DNA of 64,000 nucleotides. It comes from Microvirga sp. 17 mud 1-3 (lineage in GTDB: Bacteria > Pseudomonadota > Alphaproteobacteria > Rhizobiales > Beijerinckiaceae). Below are positions 17,302 through 26,190 of the stretch, one piece after another. The notes under the pieces are model-generated. The model saw only the letters and a list, made by a program, of their open reading frames with translations, ran no database searches and was not told the origin of the DNA. The position numbers and the translations under genes were made by a program. The DNA is taken from assembly GCF_003151255.1 (NCBI RefSeq), contig NZ_CP029481.1, forward strand, positions 1,302,001-1,366,000. Direction: 5' to 3'. The stretch's first letter is position 1. Each line of letters opens with the position of its first letter.

Positions 17302-18827
17302 GCTGCTTCTTCCCTCACGCCTGTCGCGATGGCCACGATGTTTTCCTGAGAAATGGCGGGATGCCCGGTCCCGCCGACCTCGCCGGCGATCCGCCCTTCG
17401 CGCATGACCAGGACCCGGTCGCAGATCCCGACGATCTCGGGAAGCTCGCTCGAGATGACGATGACGCCGACGCCGTTGCGGGCGAGATCGTCAATTAGCC
17501 GGTAGATCTCGGACTTGGCGCCGATATCCACGCCCCGCGTCGGCTCGTCGAGGATGAGGATGCGCGGCCTCGTTTCCAGGAGCCGGGAGAGAAGGACTTT
17601 CTGCTGATTGCCGCCCGAGAGGCTGCCGACCGGCACCGCATCCCCCGCCACTCGGATGCCGAGCGCCCGGATGGCCGCCGCGGCACGGTCCTTCGCTGTC
17701 TTGAGGTTGAGGACACCGCCCGGGCGTGCGTCGCGGCCCAGAACGCTCAGGTTGATGTTCTCGCGCACCGTCAGGTCGAGGAACAGCCCGAGATGCTTGC
17801 GGTCCTCCGTCAGGTAGACCACGCCCGCGTCGATGGCATCCTGCGGAGAGTGGATCGAAAGGGATTGCCCACCGAGGAGGATTTCGCCGCCGGTGCGCGG
17901 ATCGGCCCCGTAGATGAGACGGGCGAGCTCCGTGCGCCCGGCGCCGACAAGGCCTGCGATGCCGAGCACCTCTCCCTGATGCAGGTCGAACGAGCAATCG
18001 TGGACGCGCTGCCCGTCGCGCATGTCCCTGACGGAGAAGATCACGGGGCCGCGGCTGCCCTTGGCATTGTGCTCTTTCTTGTAGAACGACGAGAGGTCGC
18101 GCCCGACCATCATCCGCACGAGGCGCTCCGCCGAAATCTCCTCCCGCGGGAGCGTGCCCACATAGGTGCCGTCCCGTAGCACCGAGACCCGGTCGGCCAG
18201 CTCATACACCTCGGCCATGCGGTGGCTGATATAGATGATCGCCATGCCGTCTGAGCGGAGCTGGCGCACGAGGGCGAAGAGGGCGTCGGTCTCGCGGGAC
18301 GAGAGGGAGGTTGTCGGCTCGTCCATGACCAGGATGCGCGAATTGGCGATGAGCGCGCGGGCAATCTCCACCAGCTGCATCTCAGCCATCGAGAGGGTGC
18401 TCACCCGGGTCGAGGGGCTGAAGGTCACGCCGAGCCGCTCAAGCACGGCCCGGCAGGCCTGCTCCATGGATCCCCTGTCGATCATGGGGCCGCTGCGGTG
18501 CTCCCGGCCCAGCAGTATGTTCTCGGCCACTGTCAGGTTCGGCGCGAGGGAGAGTTCCTGATAGATGGTCGAGATGCCGTGATGGATGGCGGCGAGCGGG
18601 TCCGTAATGGCGATGGGGCTACCGTCGATCCTGATCTCGCCGCCGGCATCCGCCTGATAGGCGCCTGACAGGATCTTCATGAGGGTCGACTTGCCGGCCC
18701 CATTCTCGCCCATCAGAGCATGGATTTCGCCCGGATAGACGGTGAGGGATACGTCCTTGAGCGCCTTCACGCCGGGGAATGTCTTGGAGATCCCCGTCAT
18801 CTCCAGGATCGGGGCCGATCCTGTCAT
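17298..18827 (-). CDS. Sugar ABC transporter ATP-binding protein (RbsA/AraG type)
   Basis: A 509-residue cytoplasmic protein with two nucleotide-binding domains, as in RbsA/AraG. The first has Walker [10 protein letters not shown] and Walker [13 protein letters not shown]. The second has signature [16 protein letters not shown] and [12 protein letters not shown]. The second Walker A is degenerate ([12 protein letters not shown]), which is normal for this family. It is the first gene of the transporter set, 155 bases downstream of xylB, so that gap may hold the promoter. It powers uptake with the permease and binding protein encoded next. Confidence 0.94.
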   Translation of the reverse strand: MTGSAPILEMTGISKTFPGVKALKDVSLTVYPGEIHALMGENGAGKSTLMKILSGAYQADAGGEIRIDGSPIAITDPLAAIHHGISTIYQELSLAPNLTVAENILLGREHRSGPMIDRGSMEQACRAVLERLGVTFSPSTRVSTLSMAEMQLVEIARALIANSRILVMDEPTTSLSSRETDALFALVRQLRSDGMAIIYISHRMAEVYELADRVSVLRDGTYVGTLPREEISAERLVRMMVGRDLSSFYKKEHNAKGSRGPVIFSVRDMRDGQRVHDCSFDLHQGEVLGIAGLVGAGRTELARLIYGADPRTGGEILLGGQSLSIHSPQDAIDAGVVYLTEDRKHLGLFLDLTVRENINLSVLGRDARPGGVLNLKTAKDRAAAAIRALGIRVAGDAVPVGSLSGGNQQKVLLSRLLETRPRILILDEPTRGVDIGAKSEIYRLIDDLARNGVGVIVISSELPEIVGICDRVLVMREGRIAGEVGGTGHPAISQENIVAIATGVREEAA

Positions 18828-18982
18828 GAACGCACTCCGGGTCCGCGATCACGGTCAGCGGGCGCCGTGAGGCTGAAGGTTTCGCAGCTCCAACGCACGC
18901 TTTCCTCCCTCAAGACTTTGACGCGAAGTCCAGTCATTCTTCTTTTCAGGAAGAAGAAATACTATGGCGGCGGCGCATCCTG

Positions 18983-20467
18983 TCAATTGTCGCGTTGGGA
19001 TGCCTTAGAGAACTCCGGTCGCAAAGCTTTGTACAAGCGCCGGAATGCCTCGATTCTCGGCCCATACCGCTCCACGCGCTCCGGATCGGGCACGATCCGG
19101 TCGAGGACGGGCGGCGCAGTGCAGACGGCTTCAGGCGCTGCCCCGGTGGCAGCCAGCATGGCGAGCCGCGCGGCCCCGAAGGCCGGCCCCTTCTCGCCGC
19201 CGCGGAGGCGCACGAGGGGCAAATCGAGGATGTCGGCCAGGATTCGGGTCCAGAAGGCGCTGCGGGATCCGCCGCCGATGACGCCCGCCTTCGACAGCTG
19301 CGCACCGGCCTGGACAAGGCAATCCTTCGCATCCGCGAAGCTGAAGGCCACGCCTTCGAGAACGGCCTGCGCCAGTTCCGCCGGGGTCGTCTCCGGCGAG
19401 AGGCCGAAGAACACGCCGCGCGCATGGGGATCGTTATGCGGGGTTCTCTCGCCTGTCAGGCAGGGCAGGAAAAGAACCTGCGACGGACCCCGATAGGAAG
19501 CCTCGGCGTCGCGCAGAAGGGTGTCTATGTCCCGGTTCAGAAGTCCCGACAGCCAGGCAAGGCAGCTTGCCCCGTTCAGCATCGCGGCCATCTGGAACCA
19601 CAGCTCTGGGAGGGCATGGCAGAAGGCATGGACCAGCCTGTCAGGGGCCGGGCGGAAGGCTTCCGTGGCGATGAAGAGCTGACCCGAGGTGCCGAGCGAC
19701 AGGAAGGCTGCGCCGTCGCCCGTGGCCCCGAGGCCGACCGCGCCGGCGGCCGCATCCCCGGCGCCCCCAGCAACGACGATTCCGGAGGGCAGGCCCCAGC
19801 GCGCCGCCAGGTCGGGCCGCAGGAAGCCCGCGGGGGCAGAGCCCTCGACCAAGCCCGGCATCTGCCGCCGATCGAGCCCTGTGGCAGCGAGCGCCTCGTC
19901 CGACCAGGCGCGTGCTGCCTCATCGAGCCACCAGGTGCCTGCCGCGTCCGACATGTCGGTGATGCGCTCGCCCGTCAGCTTGAGGCGGATATAGTCCTTG
20001 GGCAGGAGGACAGTCCCGACGGCGCGGAATATCTCCGGCTCATGCCGCGCCACCCAGAGAAGCTTCGGGGCCGTGAAGCCCGGCATCGGGACGACGCCCA
20101 TGGCCCGGGACAGGTGGGGATGCAGCCTGCCCAGCTCCTCAGCTTCCCGGAACGAGCGCCCGTCATTCCAGAGGATCGCAGGGCGCAAGGGGCGGTCCCG
20201 GTCATCGAGCAGGACTGCGCCATGCATCTGGCCCGAGAGCCCGATGGCGCGTAAGTCAGCCCATGCGGCCGGCACGCTTGCGCGCAGCGCCTCGACGGCG
20301 CCTTCCACAGCCTCCCACCAGGATTCCGGATCCTGCTCGGACCACAGGTCACGCGGGCGGGAGATCGCGAGGGGCTGGCTCGCCTCGGCGAGCACCTCCT
20401 GCTCCTCGTCGACGATGACGGCCTTGACGGCCGAGGTCCCCACATCGATGCCAAGATATGCCGGCAT
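18983..20467 (-). CDS. xylB: Xylulokinase
   Basis: A 494-residue FGGY-family kinase that phosphorylates D-xylulose to D-xylulose-5-phosphate. It begins MPAYLGIDVGTSAVKAVIVD, has GLSGQMHGAVLLD (the xylulokinase substrate motif), LWNDGR, the catalytic-Asp segment GGAGDAAAGAVG, and C-terminal VIGGGSRSAFW. I chose the ATG at 20467 because the fold begins there; the open frame continues upstream without family similarity. Lying between galE and the pentose transporter, it makes the same end product as araD, so the two routes meet at xylulose-5-phosphate. Confidence 0.94.
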   Translation of the reverse strand: MPAYLGIDVGTSAVKAVIVDEEQEVLAEASQPLAISRPRDLWSEQDPESWWEAVEGAVEALRASVPAAWADLRAIGLSGQMHGAVLLDDRDRPLRPAILWNDGRSFREAEELGRLHPHLSRAMGVVPMPGFTAPKLLWVARHEPEIFRAVGTVLLPKDYIRLKLTGERITDMSDAAGTWWLDEAARAWSDEALAATGLDRRQMPGLVEGSAPAGFLRPDLAARWGLPSGIVVAGGAGDAAAGAVGLGATGDGAAFLSLGTSGQLFIATEAFRPAPDRLVHAFCHALPELWFQMAAMLNGASCLAWLSGLLNRDIDTLLRDAEASYRGPSQVLFLPCLTGERTPHNDPHARGVFFGLSPETTPAELAQAVLEGVAFSFADAKDCLVQAGAQLSKAGVIGGGSRSAFWTRILADILDLPLVRLRGGEKGPAFGAARLAMLAATGAAPEAVCTAPPVLDRIVPDPERVERYGPRIEAFRRLYKALRPEFSKASQRDN

Positions 20468-20548
20468 GCCGCTGCTCCGTGTCCCGCCGATCGGCTGCGA
20501 ATCGCTGCCGAGCTTTGCAGCTTCGGGCGGAGCGTTCAAATCCACGGG

Positions 20549-20586
20549 GGCTTCGTCACCCTGATGGGCGGCATGGTGACGAAGCC
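20549..20586. repeat. Inverted repeat between galE and xylB
   Basis: Perfect 12-base arms, GGCTTCGTCACC and GGTGACGAAGCC, with a 14-base spacer. An imperfect hairpin (CCGAAAGGT/ACCTTCGG) overlaps its right arm. No T-run follows on either strand, so it is more likely an operator or an RNA hairpin ahead of xylB than a classical terminator. Confidence 0.55.
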
Positions 20587-20610
20587 GAAAGGTGCAGACC
20601 TTCGGCGGGG

Positions 20611-21642
20611 TCAGACGGCCTGGGCCAGGGGGGCTTTGCCGGCGGGCGAGGTGCGGTCGTCGAAGCCCTTCGGGTGAGCAGAACGCCAGGCCCAGGCAGT
20701 GCGCACGATGTCGTCGAGGGAGGCGTATCGGGGCGACCATCCGGTATCGCGGCGCAGGCGCTCGTTCGAGGCGACGAGGACAGGTGGGTCACCGGGGCGC
20801 GGCGGGCCGAACCGATGGGGCACCTTGCGGCCCGAGACTCGCTCCACCGCGTCGATGACCTGACGGACCGAGTAGCCCGTGCCGTTACCCACGTTGTAGC
20901 AGCCGCCCTGACCCTCGGCGAGGCGGTCGAGGATCCGGCAATGGGCATCGGCCAGATCCGTGACGTGCACATAGTCGCGCACGGCGGTGCCGTCGACGGT
21001 GTCGTAGGTATTGCCGAAGACGGTCAGCTCCGGTCCAAGGCCGAGGGCTGCGTTGATGGCCAGCGGAATCAGGTGTGTTTCCGGATCGTGATCCTCCCCG
21101 AGCCTTCCTTGAGGATCGGCCCCCGCCGCATTGAAATAGCGGAGGGCGGACCAATGGAGGCCGTGGACCTTTTGCGCCCATTCCAGCCCCCGCTCGGCCA
21201 TCAGCTTCGACTCCCCGTAGGGCGACAGGGGGTGGAGCTTGGATTCCTCGTCGATGGGAATGCGGTCCGGCATCCCGAACAGCGCCGCCGTGGAGGAGAG
21301 AACGAAGCGCATGCAGTCGGTCTTGATGGCGGCCTCGGCAACGCGCAGCGTGTTGCTCACGTTCTCGGAGAGATACATGAGCGGCTCGCGCATGCTCTCG
21401 CCCACGAGGGAACGCGCCGCGAAGTGAACGACCCCGTCGAAGCGCCAGCCTGCGAAGATTTCGTTGAGGCGGCGCGTATCCGCGATGTCCTCGACGATCA
21501 GCTCGACACCGGGCGGCACCGCTCCCCGATGCCCTTGGGAGAGATTATCGACAACGACGACATCGTCGCCGCGTTCTGCCAACGCGAGAACCGTGTGGCT
21601 GCCGACATATCCGGCACCGCCGGTGACAAGAAATCTGGCCAT
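20611..21642 (-). CDS. galE: UDP-glucose 4-epimerase
   Basis: A 343-residue NAD-dependent extended SDR that interconverts UDP-glucose and UDP-galactose. The cofactor motif GGAGYVGSHT starts at residue 8; the active-site Ser is in VLSSTAALFG, and Tyr/Lys in SPYGESKL. NVGNGTGYSVRQVID and the C-terminal LRRDTGWSPRY segment are typical. It could supply UDP-galactose for the glycosyltransferase island some 5 kb away, although it heads the sugar-catabolism strand here. A 180-base gap separates it from the MarR gene upstream. Confidence 0.93.
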   Translation of the reverse strand: MARFLVTGGAGYVGSHTVLALAERGDDVVVVDNLSQGHRGAVPPGVELIVEDIADTRRLNEIFAGWRFDGVVHFAARSLVGESMREPLMYLSENVSNTLRVAEAAIKTDCMRFVLSSTAALFGMPDRIPIDEESKLHPLSPYGESKLMAERGLEWAQKVHGLHWSALRYFNAAGADPQGRLGEDHDPETHLIPLAINAALGLGPELTVFGNTYDTVDGTAVRDYVHVTDLADAHCRILDRLAEGQGGCYNVGNGTGYSVRQVIDAVERVSGRKVPHRFGPPRPGDPPVLVASNERLRRDTGWSPRYASLDDIVRTAWAWRSAHPKGFDDRTSPAGKAPLAQAV

Positions 21643-21707
21643 GTTGCAACTCGTGAAAGAAAATCCCCAGACGCGCGGGGCAGCCGGAGCACCTTTGAGG
21701 GAAAACT

Positions 21708-21750
21708 AGAGCATTTTTCGGCGAAGGGGATCCGGCCCCGGCCAAAAAAC
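21708..21750. repeat. Partial copy of a dispersed GAGCAT-type intergenic repeat
   Basis: AGAGCATTTTTCGGCGAAGG starts here, between galE and the MarR gene. It resembles the intergenic elements around 56784 and 57660-57789 and the dyad repeats common between genes in related Hyphomicrobiales. Only one half is recognisable. Confidence 0.35.
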
Positions 21751-21822
21751 GCGGGAACGGAGAGCAGGCCGGTTCCAGACGGGTGGAAACGGCCGCGGGA
21801 GATGGAGGCGTAGGGGAGGGGG

Positions 21823-22425
21823 TCAGGCGATGCCGGTCTCTCCGTAGCGGAGGGCGCCGGTCCAGACATTCTCAAGGCGCTGCAAGGTCCTGAAGGCCGT
21901 CTCCAGGTCGCGCTTTTCCTCGGCATTGCGCGTCACGAGACGGTGGTAGGATTCGTCCATCCGGCGGACGTCCTCGCAGAGCTTGCGTCCTTTTTCGGAG
22001 AGGCGGATGCGCGCGGAGCGCCGGTCGCGCTCGGAGGCGCTGCGGTCGACATAGCCGCCCTCGACCAGACGCTTGAGGTTGTAGGATGCGTTGGAGCCGA
22101 GATAATAGCCCCGGTCGATGAGATCGCGGACCGTGAGCTCATCCGAGCCGATGGTGAAGAGCATCATGACCTGCGAGGGGCTGAGGTCGCTCACGCCGAG
22201 GCGGCCGAGATCGAGCCGGAACAGATCGAGGTACCGACGATGAAAGCGCTCGACCACGCGAACGAGGTCGAGGTGGGTGATGCCCGGCGGCTCGTCCGCG
22301 GACGAAGCGGATGCTTCCGCATCATCCTGTCCCTTGGCGGACCGCAGGGCTGGCGGCAGTTCGGCCAGGCCTCCGGTCGACACCTCCCGGAACAGGCCGA
22401 TCTCATTGCTGTACTTGGGTTCCAT
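21823..22425 (-). CDS. MarR family winged-helix regulator (LdtR-like)
   Basis: A 200-residue regulator. After about 45 disordered residues comes a MarR fold: LSPSQVMMLFTIG, then the recognition region RGYYLGSNASYNLKRLVEGG and the wing SERDRRSARIRLSEKG. The GYYLGSN-SYN segment is characteristic of the alphaproteobacterial LdtR subgroup, which controls cell-wall and stress genes in relatives. It is transcribed away from the type I secretion operon, so it could regulate that operon; a dyad site lies between them at 22445-22481. Confidence 0.88.
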   Translation of the reverse strand: MEPKYSNEIGLFREVSTGGLAELPPALRSAKGQDDAEASASSADEPPGITHLDLVRVVERFHRRYLDLFRLDLGRLGVSDLSPSQVMMLFTIGSDELTVRDLIDRGYYLGSNASYNLKRLVEGGYVDRSASERDRRSARIRLSEKGRKLCEDVRRMDESYHRLVTRNAEEKRDLETAFRTLQRLENVWTGALRYGETGIA

Positions 22426-22444
22426 GCCTTGTCTTCTCCTATCT

Positions 22445-22481
22445 CTCGATAGTGATTATTTCGAATTTCGAACTATTCGAG
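22445..22481. promoter_or_regulatory. Candidate MarR operator (dyad with internal TTCGAA repeats)
   Basis: Outer arms CTCGATAGT (22445-22453) and ACTATTCGAG (22472-22481) are complementary apart from one inserted base. Between them TCGAA occurs twice in AT-rich sequence. It starts 20 bases upstream of the MarR gene and lies in the divergent promoter region of the secretion operon. Confidence 0.45.
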
Positions 22482-22689
22482 GGCGATTTCCCTAAACTTC
22501 TAAATTATTATGTTGTGTTGCGTTATAAAGGGAGTGCTTAGTCGGAGGTGGCATCCCGAAAGATCACCCTAGGAGGGTATAGAGATTTATCAACGTGTAA
22601 AGCGTGCGGAATTTATCCTTCCTTCGGATTGCTGATTACTCATTTCATCGTCATATTTTCGACGAACAAATCACTGCAGGAAGGGTCGC

Positions 22690-24447
22690 ATGAACAAGGC
22701 GACTGTTTCCGGGGGAGCCGCGGACCTCATCCACCGCGGCCGTAAGGCGTTCTTTGTGGGGCTCGCCTATGCGGGCCTTTTGAGCGCCGTCATCAATGTC
22801 CTGCAGCTCACCGTGCCGCTCTTCATGCTGCAGGTGCACGACCGTGTCGTGAACAGCCAGAGCGTCGATACGCTCGCGATGCTGATCGTGATTGCGGCGG
22901 TGGGGCTGATCCTGTTCGGCGTCCTCGATTATGTCCGCGCCCTGACGTTTCAGGTCATGGGCAGTCTTCTGCTGCGCCGGCTGAACCTGCCGGTCCTGCA
23001 GGCCGCCGTGTCGGCTTCCGTCCAGAAGGGGAGCGGCCGTGCCGGGCAGGCGATTCGGGACATCAACGACCTGAGGGCCTTCATCACCGGCAATGCGATC
23101 GGCATTCCGCTGGAGGCAATCTGGTGCCCGATCTTCCTTGTGGTTCTGTTCGCGCTGCACCCGCTCTACGGCATCGTCGCCCTGATCTCCGCCACGATCA
23201 TCGTGGTGCTGAGCCTTGTCTCGGATCTTCTGACGCGGCGCACGCTCAAGCGGGCCAACGAATCGACGATCCAGGGCATCGGCGACATGAGCGCGAGCCT
23301 CCGTCATGCGGAGGCCATCGAGGCGATGGGAATGTTGCCGGCCCTCGCGCGCCGCTGGCGCCACGGGCAGCTTCGTGCGCAGGACCTGCTCGATACGGCC
23401 ACGCGGCGCGGACGCGCCATGTCGTCCCTGACGCGGACCTGCCGCTACATGATGCAGATCGCCGTGCTGTCCACCGGTGCGATTCTGGTCATCCGGCAGG
23501 AGGCGAGCCCGGGCTCCATGGTGGCGGCCAGCATCATCATGGGACGTCTTCTCCTGCCCTTCGATTCGATGGTGGACGGATGGCGGCAATGGGTGCTCGC
23601 CGGGGCGGCCTGGAAGCGAATCGTGAGCCTGCTCGAAGACGAGACGCCGCGGCGCGACACGCAGCCGACACCGCGGACCTCCGGCGAGCTCACGGTCGAC
23701 CGGCTCGTTTTCGCTCCGCCCGGTTCCGATGTCCCGGTCCTCAAGGGGATCTCGTTCTCCCTGTCGCCGGGCGAGGTGCTGGGCATCGTCGGTCCCTCGG
23801 CGGCCGGAAAATCGACCCTCGCGCGCCTTCTCGTCGGCGTTCTGAAGCCGACCACGGGCGGCATCTATCTCGACGGTCACAACGTCTTCCTGTGGGAGCG
23901 CGAATCCTTCGGACGAATGGTCGGCTATGTGCCGCAATCCGTGTCGCTGCTGGAGGGGACCATTCGGGAAAACATCGCGCGGATGCAGGACGCCAATCCC
24001 CAGGCCGTTCTCGAAGCGGCGCGGCTCGCTGACGTGCACAACATGATCGGGCGCTTCCCGCTCGGCTACGACACCCGCCTCGGAGACAGCAGCTTCCTTT
24101 TGTCCGGCGGCCAGCGGCAGCGCATCGCGCTTGCCCGCGCGCTCTATGGGCGGCCGCGCATGATCGTCCTCGACGAGCCCAACGCGAATCTCGACACGGA
24201 GGGCGAGCGCGCCCTCATCCGGGCCATCGAGGCCGCGCGGGCGGACGGCGCCATCGTGATTCTCATCGCGCACCGGCCGTCGATCATGCAGGCGGTCGAC
24301 AAGCTTCTCGTCCTCCAGGATGGCCGGATCGCCCAGTTCGGGCCGCGGGCCTCGGTGGTGGATATCGACGGACGCGGCGAAAGGATCGCCAAGCCCGCTC
24401 AGGCACAGCCCGTGCGGGCCGTTCAGGGAGATGCAACTCGTGGCTAG
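22690..24447 (+). CDS. Type I secretion system permease/ATPase (PrsD/AprD type)
   Basis: A 585-residue ABC exporter half-transporter. Membrane helices fill about the first 300 residues. The nucleotide-binding domain has Walker A GPSAAGKST (near 368), signature LSGGQRQRIALARALYG (near 471) and Walker B MIVLDEPNANLD (near 491). It drives secretion of unfolded RTX proteins across both membranes together with a membrane-fusion protein and a TolC-like channel; no TolC gene is in the window. AGGAAGGG precedes the ATG. The adaptor gene overlaps its end by 17 bases, and the RTX gene downstream is the obvious substrate. Confidence 0.94.
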   Translation: MNKATVSGGAADLIHRGRKAFFVGLAYAGLLSAVINVLQLTVPLFMLQVHDRVVNSQSVDTLAMLIVIAAVGLILFGVLDYVRALTFQVMGSLLLRRLNLPVLQAAVSASVQKGSGRAGQAIRDINDLRAFITGNAIGIPLEAIWCPIFLVVLFALHPLYGIVALISATIIVVLSLVSDLLTRRTLKRANESTIQGIGDMSASLRHAEAIEAMGMLPALARRWRHGQLRAQDLLDTATRRGRAMSSLTRTCRYMMQIAVLSTGAILVIRQEASPGSMVAASIIMGRLLLPFDSMVDGWRQWVLAGAAWKRIVSLLEDETPRRDTQPTPRTSGELTVDRLVFAPPGSDVPVLKGISFSLSPGEVLGIVGPSAAGKSTLARLLVGVLKPTTGGIYLDGHNVFLWERESFGRMVGYVPQSVSLLEGTIRENIARMQDANPQAVLEAARLADVHNMIGRFPLGYDTRLGDSSFLLSGGQRQRIALARALYGRPRMIVLDEPNANLDTEGERALIRAIEAARADGAIVILIAHRPSIMQAVDKLLVLQDGRIAQFGPRASVVDIDGRGERIAKPAQAQPVRAVQGDATRG

Positions 24448-25837
24448 CACCGAGATTCTCGTCCAGAGCCGGCCCCGGGCCGCGCAGCTGCCGGTCCCGC
24501 ATGAGCCGGACTCCATGCAGCCGTGGGCCGAGCGCTTCGAGAGCGAGGAGCGCGATGGCCCGTCCCTGCGCACGCCCCTTTTGGCCGGAACGCTTGCCAT
24601 CGTGTTGGGGCTCGGCGGCTTCGTCGGCTGGGCCTATGCGGCGCGCCTCGACAGCGCGGCCGTCGCGAACGCGACCGTGATCGTCGATTCCAAGCGTAAG
24701 ACGGTCAGCCATCTTGAAGGCGGCATTCTCAAGAGCCTGCTGGTTCAGGAAGGCGACGTCGTCCAGGCGGGGCAGCCGCTTCTGCAGCTCGACGACACCC
24801 GCGCCAAAGCGGAGCTCGAACAATTGAGAGCGAAGCGCATCGGTCTCGAAGCGCGCCTCGTGCGCCTGCGGGCGGAACAGTCCCGGCAGGATCAGCTGAC
24901 ATTCCCCGAAGAGGTTGTGGCCTCGACGAGCCCGATCACGGACGAGGTGCTCAAGGCGGAGCGAAACGTCTTCTCGTCGCGCCGCGAGATGTTCAAACGC
25001 AAGGTCGATATCCAGCACAAGACCGTGCAGCAGCAGGAGGCGGAGCTGGCCGCGATCGAGGCCCAGACGGTCGCCAATACCCGCCAGGCGGAACTCCTGA
25101 ACCGCGAGCTACAGGCGGTCGCGTCCCTGGTGGAGAAGGGCTATGCGCCCCGTCCACGCCTTACGGAGCTTCAGACTCGTGAAAGCGAGCTCACCGGGCG
25201 GGCCGCCGAGCTGGTGGCCCGCAAGGCGAAAGCCGAACAGGCAAAATCTGCCGCCGAGCTCGAGATCCTGTCCATCGAGAACGATTTCCAGCAGCAGGTT
25301 GCGGCGGATCTCCAGGCGGCACAGCTGGAACTCGCGGAAACCATCGAGCGGATGAGCGCGGCCGGCGACGTCCTGCGCCGGATCGTGGTCGTGTCGCCGC
25401 AAGGCGGCATCGTGACGAACATCCGCAGCCGCACGCCTGGCGGAGTCATTTCGCCAGGGCAGCCCATCCTCGACATCGTTCCCGAGCAGGAGCCCCTGAT
25501 CATCGAGGCGAAGGTAGGGTTGCGGGATATCGATTCCGTTCATGTGGGAGCGCCCGTGCAGGTGAGACTGACCGCTTACAACAACCGCAGCACCGCGCCG
25601 CTGGCGGGAACGCTGACATATCTCTCGGCCGATCAGCAGCTCGACGAGCGCAACGAATCCGCCTTCTATGTCGTGCGGGCATCGATCGCTCCGGAAAGCC
25701 TGGCGAACAATCCGTCCGTCAAACTCTATCCGGGCATGCCGGCGGAAATTCTCATCATCAACAAGCCGCGCCGAGCTGTCGATTATCTCCTCGCACCGAT
25801 CACCGAGAGCTTTAATCGCGCATTCCGTGAAGAGTAA
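24431..25837 (+). CDS. HlyD family type I secretion periplasmic adaptor (PrsE type)
   Basis: A 468-residue membrane-fusion protein. A short cytoplasmic tail of about 55 residues is followed by one membrane helix (LLAGTLAIVLGLGGFVGWAY). A lipoyl/barrel part (VSHLEGGILKSLLVQEGDVV) and a long coiled coil at about residues 105-300 come next, then the C-terminal half-barrel (VVVSPQGGIVTNI, LYPGMPAEILI). It links the inner-membrane ATPase to an outer-membrane channel. I chose ATG 24431, just after CAGGGAG and overlapping the ATPase gene, which gives the usual topology. Confidence 0.93.
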   Translation: MQLVASTEILVQSRPRAAQLPVPHEPDSMQPWAERFESEERDGPSLRTPLLAGTLAIVLGLGGFVGWAYAARLDSAAVANATVIVDSKRKTVSHLEGGILKSLLVQEGDVVQAGQPLLQLDDTRAKAELEQLRAKRIGLEARLVRLRAEQSRQDQLTFPEEVVASTSPITDEVLKAERNVFSSRREMFKRKVDIQHKTVQQQEAELAAIEAQTVANTRQAELLNRELQAVASLVEKGYAPRPRLTELQTRESELTGRAAELVARKAKAEQAKSAAELEILSIENDFQQQVAADLQAAQLELAETIERMSAAGDVLRRIVVVSPQGGIVTNIRSRTPGGVISPGQPILDIVPEQEPLIIEAKVGLRDIDSVHVGAPVQVRLTAYNNRSTAPLAGTLTYLSADQQLDERNESAFYVVRASIAPESLANNPSVKLYPGMPAEILIINKPRRAVDYLLAPITESFNRAFREE

Positions 25838-26190
25838 TCAATTCTTAGCCCAGATCCTAATGCAGTCATGGAAATTATGCGGCCGACCAGGCAGGGAGGA
25901 ATATTGATAAAATATTTCGAAAGTAAAACTAAATTTGACTTAGTTTGAATTCTATTTTGTTCCATAAGTAGACTTATTATTTAGCAAGCTATACTTGATC
26001 TTTCTGGAGTTTTATTGAATTTTGCGCTTTACAAATCAGTCTGTCTTGAGCAGTGTTTTTCTGCGGCGAACAGAACTGCGCATTCGCGCGGCCGGCATTT
26101 GGATATGCCAAGGGCGTTCGCCTGCATCGACTCCACCAATCCATCCGGCGGGCAGACGTCCCTCCGGTCCCAGCCAGCAAGGAGACAGGT
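25838..26190. other. AT-rich promoter region of the RTX gene
   Basis: A 353-base non-coding stretch, strikingly AT-rich around 25910-26040 compared with its neighbours. It contains a hairpin AAACTAA/TTAGTTT (25926-25946) and a palindrome ATAAGT-AG-ACTTAT (25964-25977). The latter could be an operator. A strong, separately regulated promoter for the RTX gene is likely. Confidence 0.5.

Noticed and set aside
22651..24600. A 649-codon minus-strand open frame
   Set aside because: It mirrors the type I secretion ATPase gene, which has intact Walker motifs on the other strand.
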